In this document: positions 1 to 6,401 of the stretch, piece after piece | How positions within the stretch are numbered: position 1 is the first letter of the stretch | Layout of the letters: the number at the start of each line of letters is the position of its first letter | From: JACCYQ01 sp036675565 | GTDB lineage: Bacteria > Bacteroidota > Bacteroidia > Chitinophagales > Chitinophagaceae | Assembly (NCBI GenBank): GCA_036675565.1 | Contig: JAKFER010000127.1 | Location: 1-6,401, forward strand | Length of the DNA: 6,401 bases | Reading direction: 5' to 3' | Notes under the pieces: generated by a model | What the model was told of the DNA's origin: nothing | Database searches by the model: none | What the model saw: only the letters and a program-made list of their open reading frames with translations | Made by a program: the position numbers and the translations under genes

Positions 1-891
1 ACTTACATCGAGGATTACACTGCCCGTTCTCATATTACTCACCATTTCTTCCGTAACCACCATAGGTGTTCTGCCGCCGGCAGAATTTAATGCACCAACT
101 GCCACTTCGCAAGACTTTAATTGTTTGGCTAAAATCCTTGGTTCTATAACGGAGGTCCATAAACGGTGACCGACATTGGTCTGTAATCTTTTTAACCGGT
201 AAACGCTGTTATCAAAAACTTTTACTGAGGCTCCCAATGCTATGGCGGCCCGGGTTGCATATTCGCCAACAATACCAGCGCCTAATATAATGACTTTGGT
301 AGGTGGAATACCCGAAATGCCACCGAGTAAAACACCTTTACCATGATTTGCCGATCCCAGGTAATGCGCAGCCAGTAACATAACTGCACTACCAGCTATT
401 TCACTCATGCTCCGTACAATAGGATAAGTACCACTATCATCTTTCAGGTTTTCAAATGAGATGGCTGTAATCCTTTTATCCATCATTTTCTGCAGCAACT
501 CAGACTTTAACACACTGAGATGGATAGGCGAAATAATGACCTGGTTCAATTGCAAAAAAGGAATATCTTCTTCAATAACGGGTGCACTTTTTACAAGTAT
601 GGGACACCGGTATACTTCGGCTTTTTCATATACGATACGGGCACCCGCTTCACTGTAGTCTTTATCACCAAAATGGGCAGCCTCTCCTGCATTATGCTCT
701 ATCACAACCTGGTGGCCATTACTCACCAATACACTTACCGCCTCAGGTGTTAAAGCAACCCGATTTTCCTGGAAGGCAGTTTCTTTTGGAATGCCAATAT
801 GAAGTTGGGCGCCCTGTGGTTTAATATCTAATGTTTCCTCAAGTGTTTCGTAGCTGAAAGATGTACTGATGTAAGGTTTTTGCTGCGCCAT
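1..891 (-). CDS. ald: Alanine dehydrogenase, C-terminal part beyond window edge
   Basis: Cytoplasmic enzyme that reversibly deaminates L-alanine to pyruvate and ammonia with NAD+. The visible 297 codons start at ATG 889-891; an in-frame TGA lies upstream and no earlier ATG exists, so the start is firm. Compared from memory with the Mycobacterium tuberculosis enzyme, there is an N-terminal extension of about 29 residues. After it come HIGIPKET (31-38), R44 (Mtb Arg15), K101 (Lys75) and H124 (His96), all substrate or catalytic positions. MSEIAG is at 162-167, the Rossmann motif GAGIVG at 204-209, and D227 (Asp198, NAD ribose) follows the next strand. The window ends at LDVS, two residues before the position of catalytic Asp270, so roughly 100 residues are missing. 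PntA transhydrogenase is related, but the conserved active-site set favours Ald. It lies 99 bp downstream of tsaE on the same strand and may be cotranscribed, although the gap also offers a candidate promoter. Confidence 0.95.
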   Translation of the reverse strand, partial: MAQQKPYISTSFSYETLEETLDIKPQGAQLHIGIPKETAFQENRVALTPEAVSVLVSNGHQVVIEHNAGEAAHFGDKDYSEAGARIVYEKAEVYRCPILVKSAPVIEEDIPFLQLNQVIISPIHLSVLKSELLQKMMDKRITAISFENLKDDSGTYPIVRSMSEIAGSAVMLLAAHYLGSANHGKGVLLGGISGIPPTKVIILGAGIVGEYATRAAIALGASVKVFDNSVYRLKRLQTNVGHRLWTSVIEPRILAKQLKSCEVAVGALNSAGGRTPMVVTEEMVSNMRTGSVILDVS

Positions 892-931
892 TTTTTGGAT
901 GCTCGTTTCTAAATTGATTGTTCCTCATTCT

Positions 932-972
932 ATAGTGCTCATCCCTTATAGTAAATTGTTAAGCAGCACTAT
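932..972. repeat. 8-bp perfect inverted repeat in the ald leader
   Basis: ATAGTGCT at 932-939 is matched by its exact reverse complement AGCACTAT at 965-972, with 25 bp between. It lies in the gap between tsaE and ald, just downstream of the candidate -7 box at 982-989 as read toward ald. No T-run follows on the minus strand, so it does not look like an intrinsic terminator for tsaE. A two-site operator or a 5'-leader hairpin for ald is possible. The sequence is seen directly; the function is inferred. Confidence 0.45.
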
Positions 973-981
973 TTATAATTT

Positions 982-989
982 CAAAAATA
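982..989 (-). promoter_or_regulatory. Candidate Bacteroidota -7 promoter box for ald
   Basis: The minus strand reads TATTTTTG, an exact match to TAnnTTTG, immediately after the tsaE stop. No TTG is seen at the expected -33 distance, so the promoter is unproven. If real, transcription would begin near 975 and give ald a leader of about 85 nt that starts with the inverted repeat. Confidence 0.3.
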
Positions 990-990
990 G

Positions 991-1416
991 TTATTTATCT
1001 CCTATTCGGATGCGGCGTGTTTCGGGCCCCGTAATCTGTATAAATACATGGCAGGTTTCACCAGGCAAAAGGTGAGGAATTTTTTCAGGCCACTCCACCA
1101 GGCAAATGTGCTTACTGTATAAACAATCTTCAATGCCTGCCTGTATGGCTTCATCTTCTGATTTTACCCGGTACAGATCCATATGATAGATGACCTTTTC
1201 TTCACCATCCTCATTATACCGGTATTCGTTGATCAATGAAAATGTAGGACTGCTGAATGCATCCTGAATTTTTTTGTGGGTACATAAAGCATGAATAAAA
1301 GTCGTTTTGCCAGCACCCATTTCACCATGAAATACAAACACACGGTATTGTTTTAGAGAATCCCAAAAAATTTCAGCGGTGCTTTCAAGGTTTGCGATCG
1401 TAGTTAACCATTCCAT
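991..1416 (-). CDS. tsaE: TsaE, ATPase subunit for tRNA t6A37 biosynthesis
   Basis: Cytoplasmic P-loop ATPase (YjeE family) that works with TsaB and TsaD to transfer the threonylcarbamoyl group to A37 of tRNAs reading ANN codons; TsaC/Sua5 makes the donor. At 141 residues it is of normal family size (E. coli protein about 153). Visible motifs are Walker A GEMGAGKTT at 31-39, SPTF at 56-59 in the switch region, the MDLYR Walker B-like segment with D80, and VEWPE at 107-111, which includes the conserved Trp. The start is ATG 1414-1416; an in-frame TGA lies only two codons upstream, so no longer N-terminus is possible. No Shine-Dalgarno is visible. The partners tsaB and tsaD are not in the window. 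It is divergent from the metal ATPase gene and upstream of ald; I recall tsaE-ald adjacency from other Bacteroidota but could not check it. Confidence 0.95.
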   Translation of the reverse strand: MEWLTTIANLESTAEIFWDSLKQYRVFVFHGEMGAGKTTFIHALCTHKKIQDAFSSPTFSLINEYRYNEDGEEKVIYHMDLYRVKSEDEAIQAGIEDCLYSKHICLVEWPEKIPHLLPGETCHVFIQITGPETRRIRIGDK

Positions 1417-1420
1417 AGCT

Positions 1421-1428
1421 CAAATTTA
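1421..1428 (-). promoter_or_regulatory. Candidate -7 box for tsaE
   Basis: The minus strand reads TAAATTTG, an exact match to TAnnTTTG, ending only 4 bp before the tsaE ATG. A TTG at the usual -33 spacing is absent. If used, transcription would start at or next to the ATG and give a leaderless or nearly leaderless message. Such a short AT-rich motif can occur by chance. Confidence 0.3.
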
Positions 1429-1465
1429 ACAGTTGTTTGCAACCATGTAAAAAAGATAGTGATTC

Positions 1466-1477
1466 GGACCAATGTCC
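1466..1477. promoter_or_regulatory. Small dyad, possible operator in the tsaE/copA intergenic region
   Basis: GGAC at 1466-1469 and GTCC at 1474-1477 form a perfect 4-bp dyad around CAAT, flanked by imperfectly matching GAT and ATC. It sits just upstream of the candidate copA -7 box, roughly over the -33 region, where a repressor or MerR-type activator could act. It does not resemble the CueR or CsoR sites I know, and arms this short are weak evidence. Confidence 0.2.
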
Positions 1478-1494
1478 AACCATCAACCTTTTGG

Positions 1495-1502
1495 TAAATT
1501 TG
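1495..1502 (+). promoter_or_regulatory. Candidate -7 box for copA
   Basis: TAAATTTG exactly matches TAnnTTTG and lies 22 bp before the ATG of the P-type ATPase gene. Transcription would begin near 1507 with a leader of about 18 nt. The -33 region (ATGT around 1472-1475) matches TTTG only poorly. The same octamer occurs facing the other way at 1421-1428. Confidence 0.4.
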
Positions 1503-1524
1503 CAAAATAGATATTAAGAAAAGT

Positions 1525-3636
1525 ATGGAAAAAACACAATGGAAGGTAGAAGGAATGACTTGTTCAAATTGCGCACTAACTATTCACCAGTACCTTGAAA
1601 AAAAAGGATTACAAAATGTAAAAGTAAATGCGATTGGAGGAGAAGTTTCTTTCGATATAAATGATTCAACACCACCAGATCAAATAGCTAAAGGAATTGA
1701 AAAACTGGGCTACCAGGTTGTGCATGAAGGGAGGGCTGCTACCCGGACCAGGCCTTTTTTATCAACACATCTTCACCGTTTCTTATTTACCCTGCCCTTT
1801 ACATTGATATTGATGCTGCACATGATACCCGGCTTGCATATTCACTGGCTGATGAATCCATGGGTGCAATTAGGTCTTACACTTCCTGTTTACATAGTTG
1901 GGATGTTATATTTTGGCCGCAGTGCTGTAAACAGTCTGCGCAATGGCGTCCCTAATATGAATGTTTTGATTGCATTGGGTGCAACTGCTGCGTTTGTGTA
2001 TAGTTTGTCTGGCCATATCATGGGACTTGGAGATGAATATCTTTTTTATGAAACCGCGGCTACCATCATCACCCTTGTATTTCTTGGGAATCACCTGGAA
2101 GATACCTCTGTTGCTTCTACTCAAAAAGCTTTAAAGGAGTTGGCTAAGACGCAAAAAGTAATGGCCAATATGATTGCTTTTGACGACCAGCATAAGGAAA
2201 TTGTTTTCCCTGTAGAAAGCTCGCAATTAAGATCAGGTGATCTTTTATTAATTAAAACAGGAGAACAGGTGCCGGCAGATTGTAAAATATTATGGGGTGA
2301 AGCTGAAATAAATGAAGCCATTATAACTGGCGAAAGTGTTCCGGTTTTTAAAAAAGCAAAAGACGCCCTGATTGGTGGAAGTGTTGTTGAAAATGGTACC
2401 ATTAAAGCACAGGTAACTGCTGCAGGAAATGATACGGTATTGGCTAATATTATGCAATTGGTGAAACAGGCACAGGGTGAAAAACCACCTGTACAAAAAA
2501 TGGCCGATCGCATCAGTGCTATTTTTGTGCCGGTTGTGATTGGCATTGCCCTGTTAACATTAGTTGTTAACTGGATTATTTTAAATGATTTCACGGATGC
2601 GCTTATGCGAAGTATAGCAGTACTGGTTATTGCCTGTCCATGCGCCATGGGATTGGCCACTCCTGCAGCTATTGCGGTTGGACTTGGTCGGGGAGCCCGC
2701 AATGGAATTCTTTTTCGCAATGCATCAAGCCTTGAATTATTCAAAGACATCAAACAAGTTGTTTTTGATAAAACAGGGACATTAACAACCGGTCAATTCA
2801 GTATTGAAAAATATGATTCGGGTAATATGAATGATGCAGATTTTAAATCACTTGTATATTCACTCGAAAAATACTCCAATCACCCATTGGCAAAATCTAT
2901 CGCTGTTCAATGGAAAACAAATAATGTTACCCGCTGGAAAAAAATTGAAGAAATCAAAGGCCGTGGTATGCGTGCAGAAGACAAGGAGGGTAATATATTC
3001 CAGGCTGGTTCTTATGTTGGTGCCCAGCAACACACTACAGAAGATCATCACCAGGTATATATTTTAAAGAATGAAGAACTGGTTGGCTGGATTGATTTAA
3101 AAGATGAATTGAGACAAGAATCTCAACATGTAGTAAACTATCTCAAATTAAAAAACATAAAAACGATCCTTTTAAGTGGGGATCGAAATGAAAAAACAAG
3201 GAAACTGGCAAATGAACTTGGGATTGATGAAGTGATTGCAGAACAAACGCCACAACAGAAATTGGATATCATTACTGGTTTATCAGCTAAGACTCCTACA
3301 GTGATGGTGGGCGATGGGATCAATGATGCACCCGCACTGGCAAGAGCAACGGTTGGCATCAGTATGAGTGATGCTTCTCATGTGGCCATGCAAAGTGCAC
3401 AGGTTGTTTTGATGAATAATGGTTTAAAAAATTTGCCAACAGCACTTGGTCTTGGCAAGCATACTTATATCACCATTAAACAAAATCTTTTCTGGGCTTT
3501 TAGTTATAACATCATTGCCATACCGGTAGCGGCGCTTGGATTTTTAACACCTACTTTTGGTGCTTTGGTAATGGCATTGAGCGATGTTGTGCTGGCTATC
3601 AATTCAGGAAGGTTATTTGTAAAAAAAGTAATTTAA
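1525..3636 (+). CDS. copA: CopA-type heavy-metal (probably Cu+) translocating P-type ATPase
   Basis: Inner-membrane P1B ATPase that exports soft metal, most likely Cu(I), from the cytoplasm at the cost of ATP. The 703 residues begin with one HMA metal-binding domain (about 4-68) bearing GMTCSNC with C13 and C16. Eight membrane helices are expected near 85-104, 112-131, 146-163, 173-190, 332-352, 360-385, 654-673 and 675-697. GVPNMNVLIALG (141-152) is a typical P1B segment. The actuator has TGES at 268-271, helix 6 has CPC at 371-373, phosphorylation is at D415 of DKTGT, the nucleotide domain has the HP pair 453-454, and the hinge GDGINDAP is at 596-603. Helix 7 fits the Cu(I) signature N-x6-YN-x4-P (N654, Y661, N662, P667). 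Helix 8 reads MALSD (683-687), where the classical signature is MxxSS, so Cu(I) specificity is likely but not certain. It is at the short end for CopA but shows no frameshift. An in-frame TAA precedes the ATG and no other start lies between. No chaperone or regulator gene is adjacent. Confidence 0.93.
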   Translation: MEKTQWKVEGMTCSNCALTIHQYLEKKGLQNVKVNAIGGEVSFDINDSTPPDQIAKGIEKLGYQVVHEGRAATRTRPFLSTHLHRFLFTLPFTLILMLHMIPGLHIHWLMNPWVQLGLTLPVYIVGMLYFGRSAVNSLRNGVPNMNVLIALGATAAFVYSLSGHIMGLGDEYLFYETAATIITLVFLGNHLEDTSVASTQKALKELAKTQKVMANMIAFDDQHKEIVFPVESSQLRSGDLLLIKTGEQVPADCKILWGEAEINEAIITGESVPVFKKAKDALIGGSVVENGTIKAQVTAAGNDTVLANIMQLVKQAQGEKPPVQKMADRISAIFVPVVIGIALLTLVVNWIILNDFTDALMRSIAVLVIACPCAMGLATPAAIAVGLGRGARNGILFRNASSLELFKDIKQVVFDKTGTLTTGQFSIEKYDSGNMNDADFKSLVYSLEKYSNHPLAKSIAVQWKTNNVTRWKKIEEIKGRGMRAEDKEGNIFQAGSYVGAQQHTTEDHHQVYILKNEELVGWIDLKDELRQESQHVVNYLKLKNIKTILLSGDRNEKTRKLANELGIDEVIAEQTPQQKLDIITGLSAKTPTVMVGDGINDAPALARATVGISMSDASHVAMQSAQVVLMNNGLKNLPTALGLGKHTYITIKQNLFWAFSYNIIAIPVAALGFLTPTFGALVMALSDVVLAINSGRLFVKKVI

Positions 3637-3692
3637 TATCATCCGAATTATTTTCCATCAACTGGCAATTGAATTTTTAATTTTAAATAAAA

Positions 3693-5600
3693 CTGGAAAC
3701 ACCTGCTTCCATATTAAAAAAATATTGGGGCTTTGATGCCTTCCGCCCTTTGCAGGAAGATATCATTCAATCCATTTTAAATAGGAATGACACCCTGGCT
3801 GTATTACCCACGGGTGGTGGTAAATCTATCTGCTTCCAGGTTCCGGCATTAATGCAGGGTAAACTCTGCCTGGTGATTTCACCTTTAATTGCTTTGATGA
3901 AGGACCAGGTTGAAAACCTGCGAAAAAAAGGAATTACTGCATTTGCTCTCTATGCAGGAATGTCACGCTGGGAAGTGATCAACACTTTAAAAGTAGCCAC
4001 AGAAAGTAATTGTCGGTTTTTATATGTATCACCAGAACGATTAGAAACATCTTTGTTCCAGGAGTACCTGCCGGGAATGGATATTTCTTTAATAGCGGTT
4101 GATGAAGCGCATTGCATTTCGCAATGGGGTTACGACTTCAGACCACCCTATTTACGCATTGCAGCATTAAGAGAACAATTACCTGGTGTACCCATCATGG
4201 CACTAACGGCCTCGGCTACACCGGAAGTGCAAAAGGATATCTGCCAGAAATTATCATTCAGCAAGGAGCATATTTTTAAACATTCATTTGAAAGAAAGAA
4301 TTTATCCTACAGTGTTTTTCAACCAGATTCAAAAATCAACCGGTTGCTTGAAATAATCAATAAAGTTGAAGGAAGCACCATTGTTTATTGCAAGAGTCGA
4401 AAAAGAACACAGGAAATTTGCAGGTTGCTTGAGATGCAGGGAATTACTGCCGACTATTATCATGCAGGTCTTTCTTTGGAAGAAAGAAATAAGAAACAAG
4501 AAGATTGGATCACCAGCAAGGTTAGGGTAATAGCATGTACCAATGCTTTTGGAATGGGAATAGATAAACCGGATGTTCGTTTAGTGATTCATGCAGATGT
4601 TCCTGATTGCCTTGAAAATTATTACCAGGAAGCAGGACGTGCCGGGCGGGATGGTAAAAAAAGTTATGCAGTTCTTTTGTGCAGCCATCATGATCTTCAT
4701 GAACTGGAAAACCAGGCCGATACCAGGTTTCCTTCTTTGCCGGATATAAGATTGGTTTATCAATCCCTAGCCAACTACCTGCAGATACCCGTATTGACCG
4801 GGCAGGGAATGTATTTTGATTTTGATTTTCCCGACTTCATTAAAAAATTTAAGATCAATAGTTTCACGGCGCTGTATGCCATTAAAGCGTTGGAACAAGA
4901 TGGATGGCTGACTTTCAATGAGCAGGTATTTGTTCAATCCACCATTATGTTCACTTCCTCACGGGAACAGATAACCGATTTTGAAAACCTGCATCCCGAG
5001 ATTGACCCATTGATCAAAGCCTTGTTAAGAACTTATGAAGGCATATTTGATTTTCCCGCTTCCATTTCAGAAAAAATGCTGGCCGGGTTAATCAGAAAGG
5101 ATCTTGCAGTTGTAAAGAATGAATTGCAAACACTTCACCAATATGGTATCATACAATATCAGCCTCAAAAAGATACACCCCAGATTTTTTTATTACAACC
5201 ACGTATAAAAGTAGAAGATCTTACCATCAATATAGCTGAATATAAAAAACGCAAGGAAAAATATATCAGCCGGTTGAATGCCATTGTTCAATATGTTAAT
5301 GATAAAACGCAATGCAGGAGTGTGATCATTGGCAGGTATTTTGGAGATACATGTATAACTGAATGCGGTATTTGCAATAATTGTTTGGATAAAAAACAAA
5401 CTGCCATAAAAAAACCTGAGTTTGAATTAATTCACCAAAAAATAAAATTATTGTTACAGGAAGGTCCACTTCATCACAAATTATTCCTGGACCAATTGAA
5501 TGATATAAAAAAAGAAAAAACCTGGGAAGTGATTAATTTTCTCCAGGCTGAAAATAAAATTGAAATTTTACCCGATGGAAAGATCCAATGGGTAAAATGA
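3693..5600 (+). CDS. recQ: RecQ-family ATP-dependent DNA helicase, non-canonical start
   Basis: Superfamily 2 3'-5' DNA helicase acting in recombination and fork repair. Numbering here starts at CTG 3693 (635 residues). Motif 0 is F14/F17-R18/Q21, Walker A PTGGGKS 39-45, DEAH 137-140, the aromatic-rich loop QWGYDFRP follows (Tyr where E. coli has His), TASAT is at 172-176 and QEAGRAGRDG at 312-321. About 220 residues separate that motif from the zinc site, against about 50 in E. coli. This insert looks mixed helical, perhaps winged-helix-like. The zinc site is intact, with C541, C558, C561 and C564 at E. coli spacing, and a short C-terminal tail follows. No HRDC domain is evident. The open frame begins after TAA 3684-3686 and contains no ATG or GTG before motif I. 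TTG 3750 falls inside motif 0 and would delete most of it. CTG 3693 gives METPASILK, which suits the family; ATA 3687 is the alternative. The gene follows copA by 56 bp and converges on the DUF853 gene. Confidence 0.88.
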   Translation: METPASILKKYWGFDAFRPLQEDIIQSILNRNDTLAVLPTGGGKSICFQVPALMQGKLCLVISPLIALMKDQVENLRKKGITAFALYAGMSRWEVINTLKVATESNCRFLYVSPERLETSLFQEYLPGMDISLIAVDEAHCISQWGYDFRPPYLRIAALREQLPGVPIMALTASATPEVQKDICQKLSFSKEHIFKHSFERKNLSYSVFQPDSKINRLLEIINKVEGSTIVYCKSRKRTQEICRLLEMQGITADYYHAGLSLEERNKKQEDWITSKVRVIACTNAFGMGIDKPDVRLVIHADVPDCLENYYQEAGRAGRDGKKSYAVLLCSHHDLHELENQADTRFPSLPDIRLVYQSLANYLQIPVLTGQGMYFDFDFPDFIKKFKINSFTALYAIKALEQDGWLTFNEQVFVQSTIMFTSSREQITDFENLHPEIDPLIKALLRTYEGIFDFPASISEKMLAGLIRKDLAVVKNELQTLHQYGIIQYQPQKDTPQIFLLQPRIKVEDLTINIAEYKKRKEKYISRLNAIVQYVNDKTQCRSVIIGRYFGDTCITECGICNNCLDKKQTAIKKPEFELIHQKIKLLLQEGPLHHKLFLDQLNDIKKEKTWEVINFLQAENKIEILPDGKIQWVK

Positions 5601-5608
5601 TAATCATT
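5596..5608. repeat. Palindrome spanning the two convergent stop codons
   Basis: AATGAT and ATCATT flank a single A, giving a perfect 13-bp palindrome that covers the recQ TGA and most of the TAA of the opposing gene. As RNA it could form only a weak 5-bp AT-rich stem. No run of T follows on the plus strand, and only a short one on the minus strand. It is therefore a poor intrinsic terminator for either gene and may be chance. Confidence 0.3.
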
Positions 5609-6401
5609 AAAAAATACTTTTCCTTCTTCTACGTGATGTTCCACCCAATCCCAATACGCCCAATAAAGAACGGGTGATAATACTTGCAGCGGTACGTCCT
5701 ACTTGTTTAACGGTAGGATTATCAAAAAAGCCTTTTTCTGCAGGCGCTTTTCGGGTAGTTTTTTTACTTTCTTCTTCTACCTTTTCCGTATTTGCAGCTA
5801 ACTCCAATTTCTCAGTTAGTATTTCATGTGCACTTTTACTATCCACTTCTTTATTGTATTTACTAAACAGTTTAGACCGTTTTACCAATTCATCAATTTC
5901 TGATGGAGACAAGATATCCATCCTGCTACGCGGAGCTACCAGCATGGTATGCACCAAAGGTGTAGGAATTCCCTTTTCATTTAACATGGTTATGATGGCT
6001 TCGCCTACGCCTAAATGAGTGATCAGATCTTCTGTTTTATAAAAATCGGTTTCAGGATAATTCTCTGCAGTTTGTTTAATGGCTTTTCGATCAGCAGCAG
6101 TAAATGCTCTTAAAGAATGCTGAATTTTCAATCCCAGTTGCGACAATACTGCAGCAGGAACATCAGTAGGATTTTGGGTACAAAAGAATATACCAATTCC
6201 TTTAGAGCGAATTAGTTTGATAATAGTTTCTATCTGCTGTAATAATGCACTGCTTGCTTCCTGGAAAATAAGATGTGCCTCATCTATAAAAATGACCAGT
6301 TTTGGTTTATCAAGGTCGCCTTCTTCTGGTGAGATTGCATATAATTCTGCCAGAAGTTGCAGCATAAAAGTGGAGAAAAGTTTGGGCCTGTCCTGCAAAT
6401 C
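5607..6401 (-). CDS. DUF853/YjgR-like HerA-FtsK superfamily ATPase, C-terminal half
   Basis: Only the last 264 codons are visible; the N-terminal half with Walker A lies beyond the right edge, as the family is about 500 residues. The fragment matches my recollection of E. coli YjgR closely: GDLDKPKL, then a Walker B strand ending in DEAH (visible residues 40-43), IRSKGIG, the polar sensor segment TQNP (75-78), SLRAFTAADRKA, the LGVGEA segment and VAPRSRM. After about residue 165 it becomes charged and low in complexity (Lys/Glu/Ser-rich). A short conserved-looking C-terminus follows, ending in a glycine-rich hydrophobic stretch and an RRRRK tail. The family is predicted to form hexameric P-loop ATPases, but its substrate and cellular role are not established, so none is assigned. 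It converges on recQ with 6 bp between stops, which does not by itself imply shared function. The frame is open to the edge, and any apparent start within the window would be artificial. Confidence 0.88.
   Translation of the reverse strand, partial: DLQDRPKLFSTFMLQLLAELYAISPEEGDLDKPKLVIFIDEAHLIFQEASSALLQQIETIIKLIRSKGIGIFFCTQNPTDVPAAVLSQLGLKIQHSLRAFTAADRKAIKQTAENYPETDFYKTEDLITHLGVGEAIITMLNEKGIPTPLVHTMLVAPRSRMDILSPSEIDELVKRSKLFSKYNKEVDSKSAHEILTEKLELAANTEKVEEESKKTTRKAPAEKGFFDNPTVKQVGRTAASIITRSLLGVLGLGGTSRRRRKSIF

Noticed and set aside
461..824. Three overlapping plus-strand frames of 65-80 codons opposite ald
   Set aside because: They are all antisense to conserved alanine dehydrogenase motifs, and none shows a recognisable protein pattern.
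2121..2753. Minus-strand open frame of about 210 codons inside the metal ATPase gene
   Set aside because: It lies entirely antisense to strongly conserved coding sequence (TGES through CPC), and its translation has no recognisable domain. It reads as a codon-usage shadow.
3637..3692. Terminator or separate promoter between the metal ATPase gene and recQ
   Set aside because: The segment is AT-rich, but I find no stable hairpin with a T-run and no TAnnTTTG match.
3750..3752. TTG as the recQ start codon
   Set aside because: It would start inside the FRPLQ motif and discard conserved upstream residues that are clearly encoded in the same frame.
4814..4829. Short tandem repeat TTTTGA TTTTGA TTTTCC
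   Set aside because: It encodes the in-frame FDFDFP stretch of RecQ and is too short to be a meaningful repeat array.
5674..6018. Plus-strand open frame of about 114 codons opposite the DUF853 gene
   Set aside because: It is antisense to a clearly conserved protein, with a Ser/Leu-rich translation typical of a shadow frame.
3693..6401. RecQ next to a HerA-like ATPase as a possible defence or DNA-repair cassette
   Set aside because: The genes are convergent rather than an operon. The ATPase matches the widespread DUF853/YjgR family rather than HerA-NurA or HerA-Sir2 defence types, and no nuclease or other defence gene is visible.
1..6401. CRISPR arrays, tRNA or rRNA genes, insertion sequences, integrase sites
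   Set aside because: None was seen on either strand. Nearly all the window is accounted for by five conserved coding regions and gaps of about 110 bp or less.

Overview
The window looks like ordinary chromosome from a member of the Bacteroidota, probably close to the Chitinophagia. This rests on several observations. The base composition is moderately AT-rich. No clear Shine-Dalgarno sequence precedes any gene. Three exact matches to the Bacteroidota -7 promoter consensus TAnnTTTG lie in intergenic DNA. The alanine dehydrogenase has an N-terminal extension, and the RecQ has an unusual long architecture that I associate with this phylum. The genus cannot be fixed from the sequence.

Layout, left to right. 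(1) Minus strand, 891 to the left edge: alanine dehydrogenase, cut at its C-terminal side two residues before the expected catalytic Asp. (2) Minus strand, 1416-991: tsaE, the ATPase of the tRNA threonylcarbamoyladenosine (t6A) pathway. It lies upstream of ald with a 99-bp gap that holds a candidate promoter box and an 8-bp inverted repeat. (3) A 108-bp divergent intergenic region with two outward-facing copies of TAAATTTG and a small GGAC/GTCC dyad. (4) Plus strand, 1525-3636: a complete CopA-type P1B heavy-metal (probably Cu(I)) ATPase. (5) Plus strand, about 3693-5600: a RecQ-family helicase whose reading frame has no ATG or GTG start and whose only TTG lies inside a conserved motif. It carries about 170 extra residues between helicase core and zinc site. 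(6) Minus strand, from the right edge to 5607: the C-terminal half of a DUF853/YjgR HerA-like ATPase, convergent with recQ with only 6 bp between the stop codons.

The genes do not form one pathway. ald and tsaE may share a transcript, and copA and recQ run in the same direction with a gap of about 56 bp. Otherwise this is a mix of nitrogen metabolism, tRNA modification, metal efflux and DNA maintenance. I see no mobile element, CRISPR array, RNA gene or defence cassette. The features most worth a second look are the non-canonical recQ start, the recQ insertion, the Asp in the copper-transport motif of CopA, and the inverted repeat in the ald leader. I do not see evidence for an entirely new system here.
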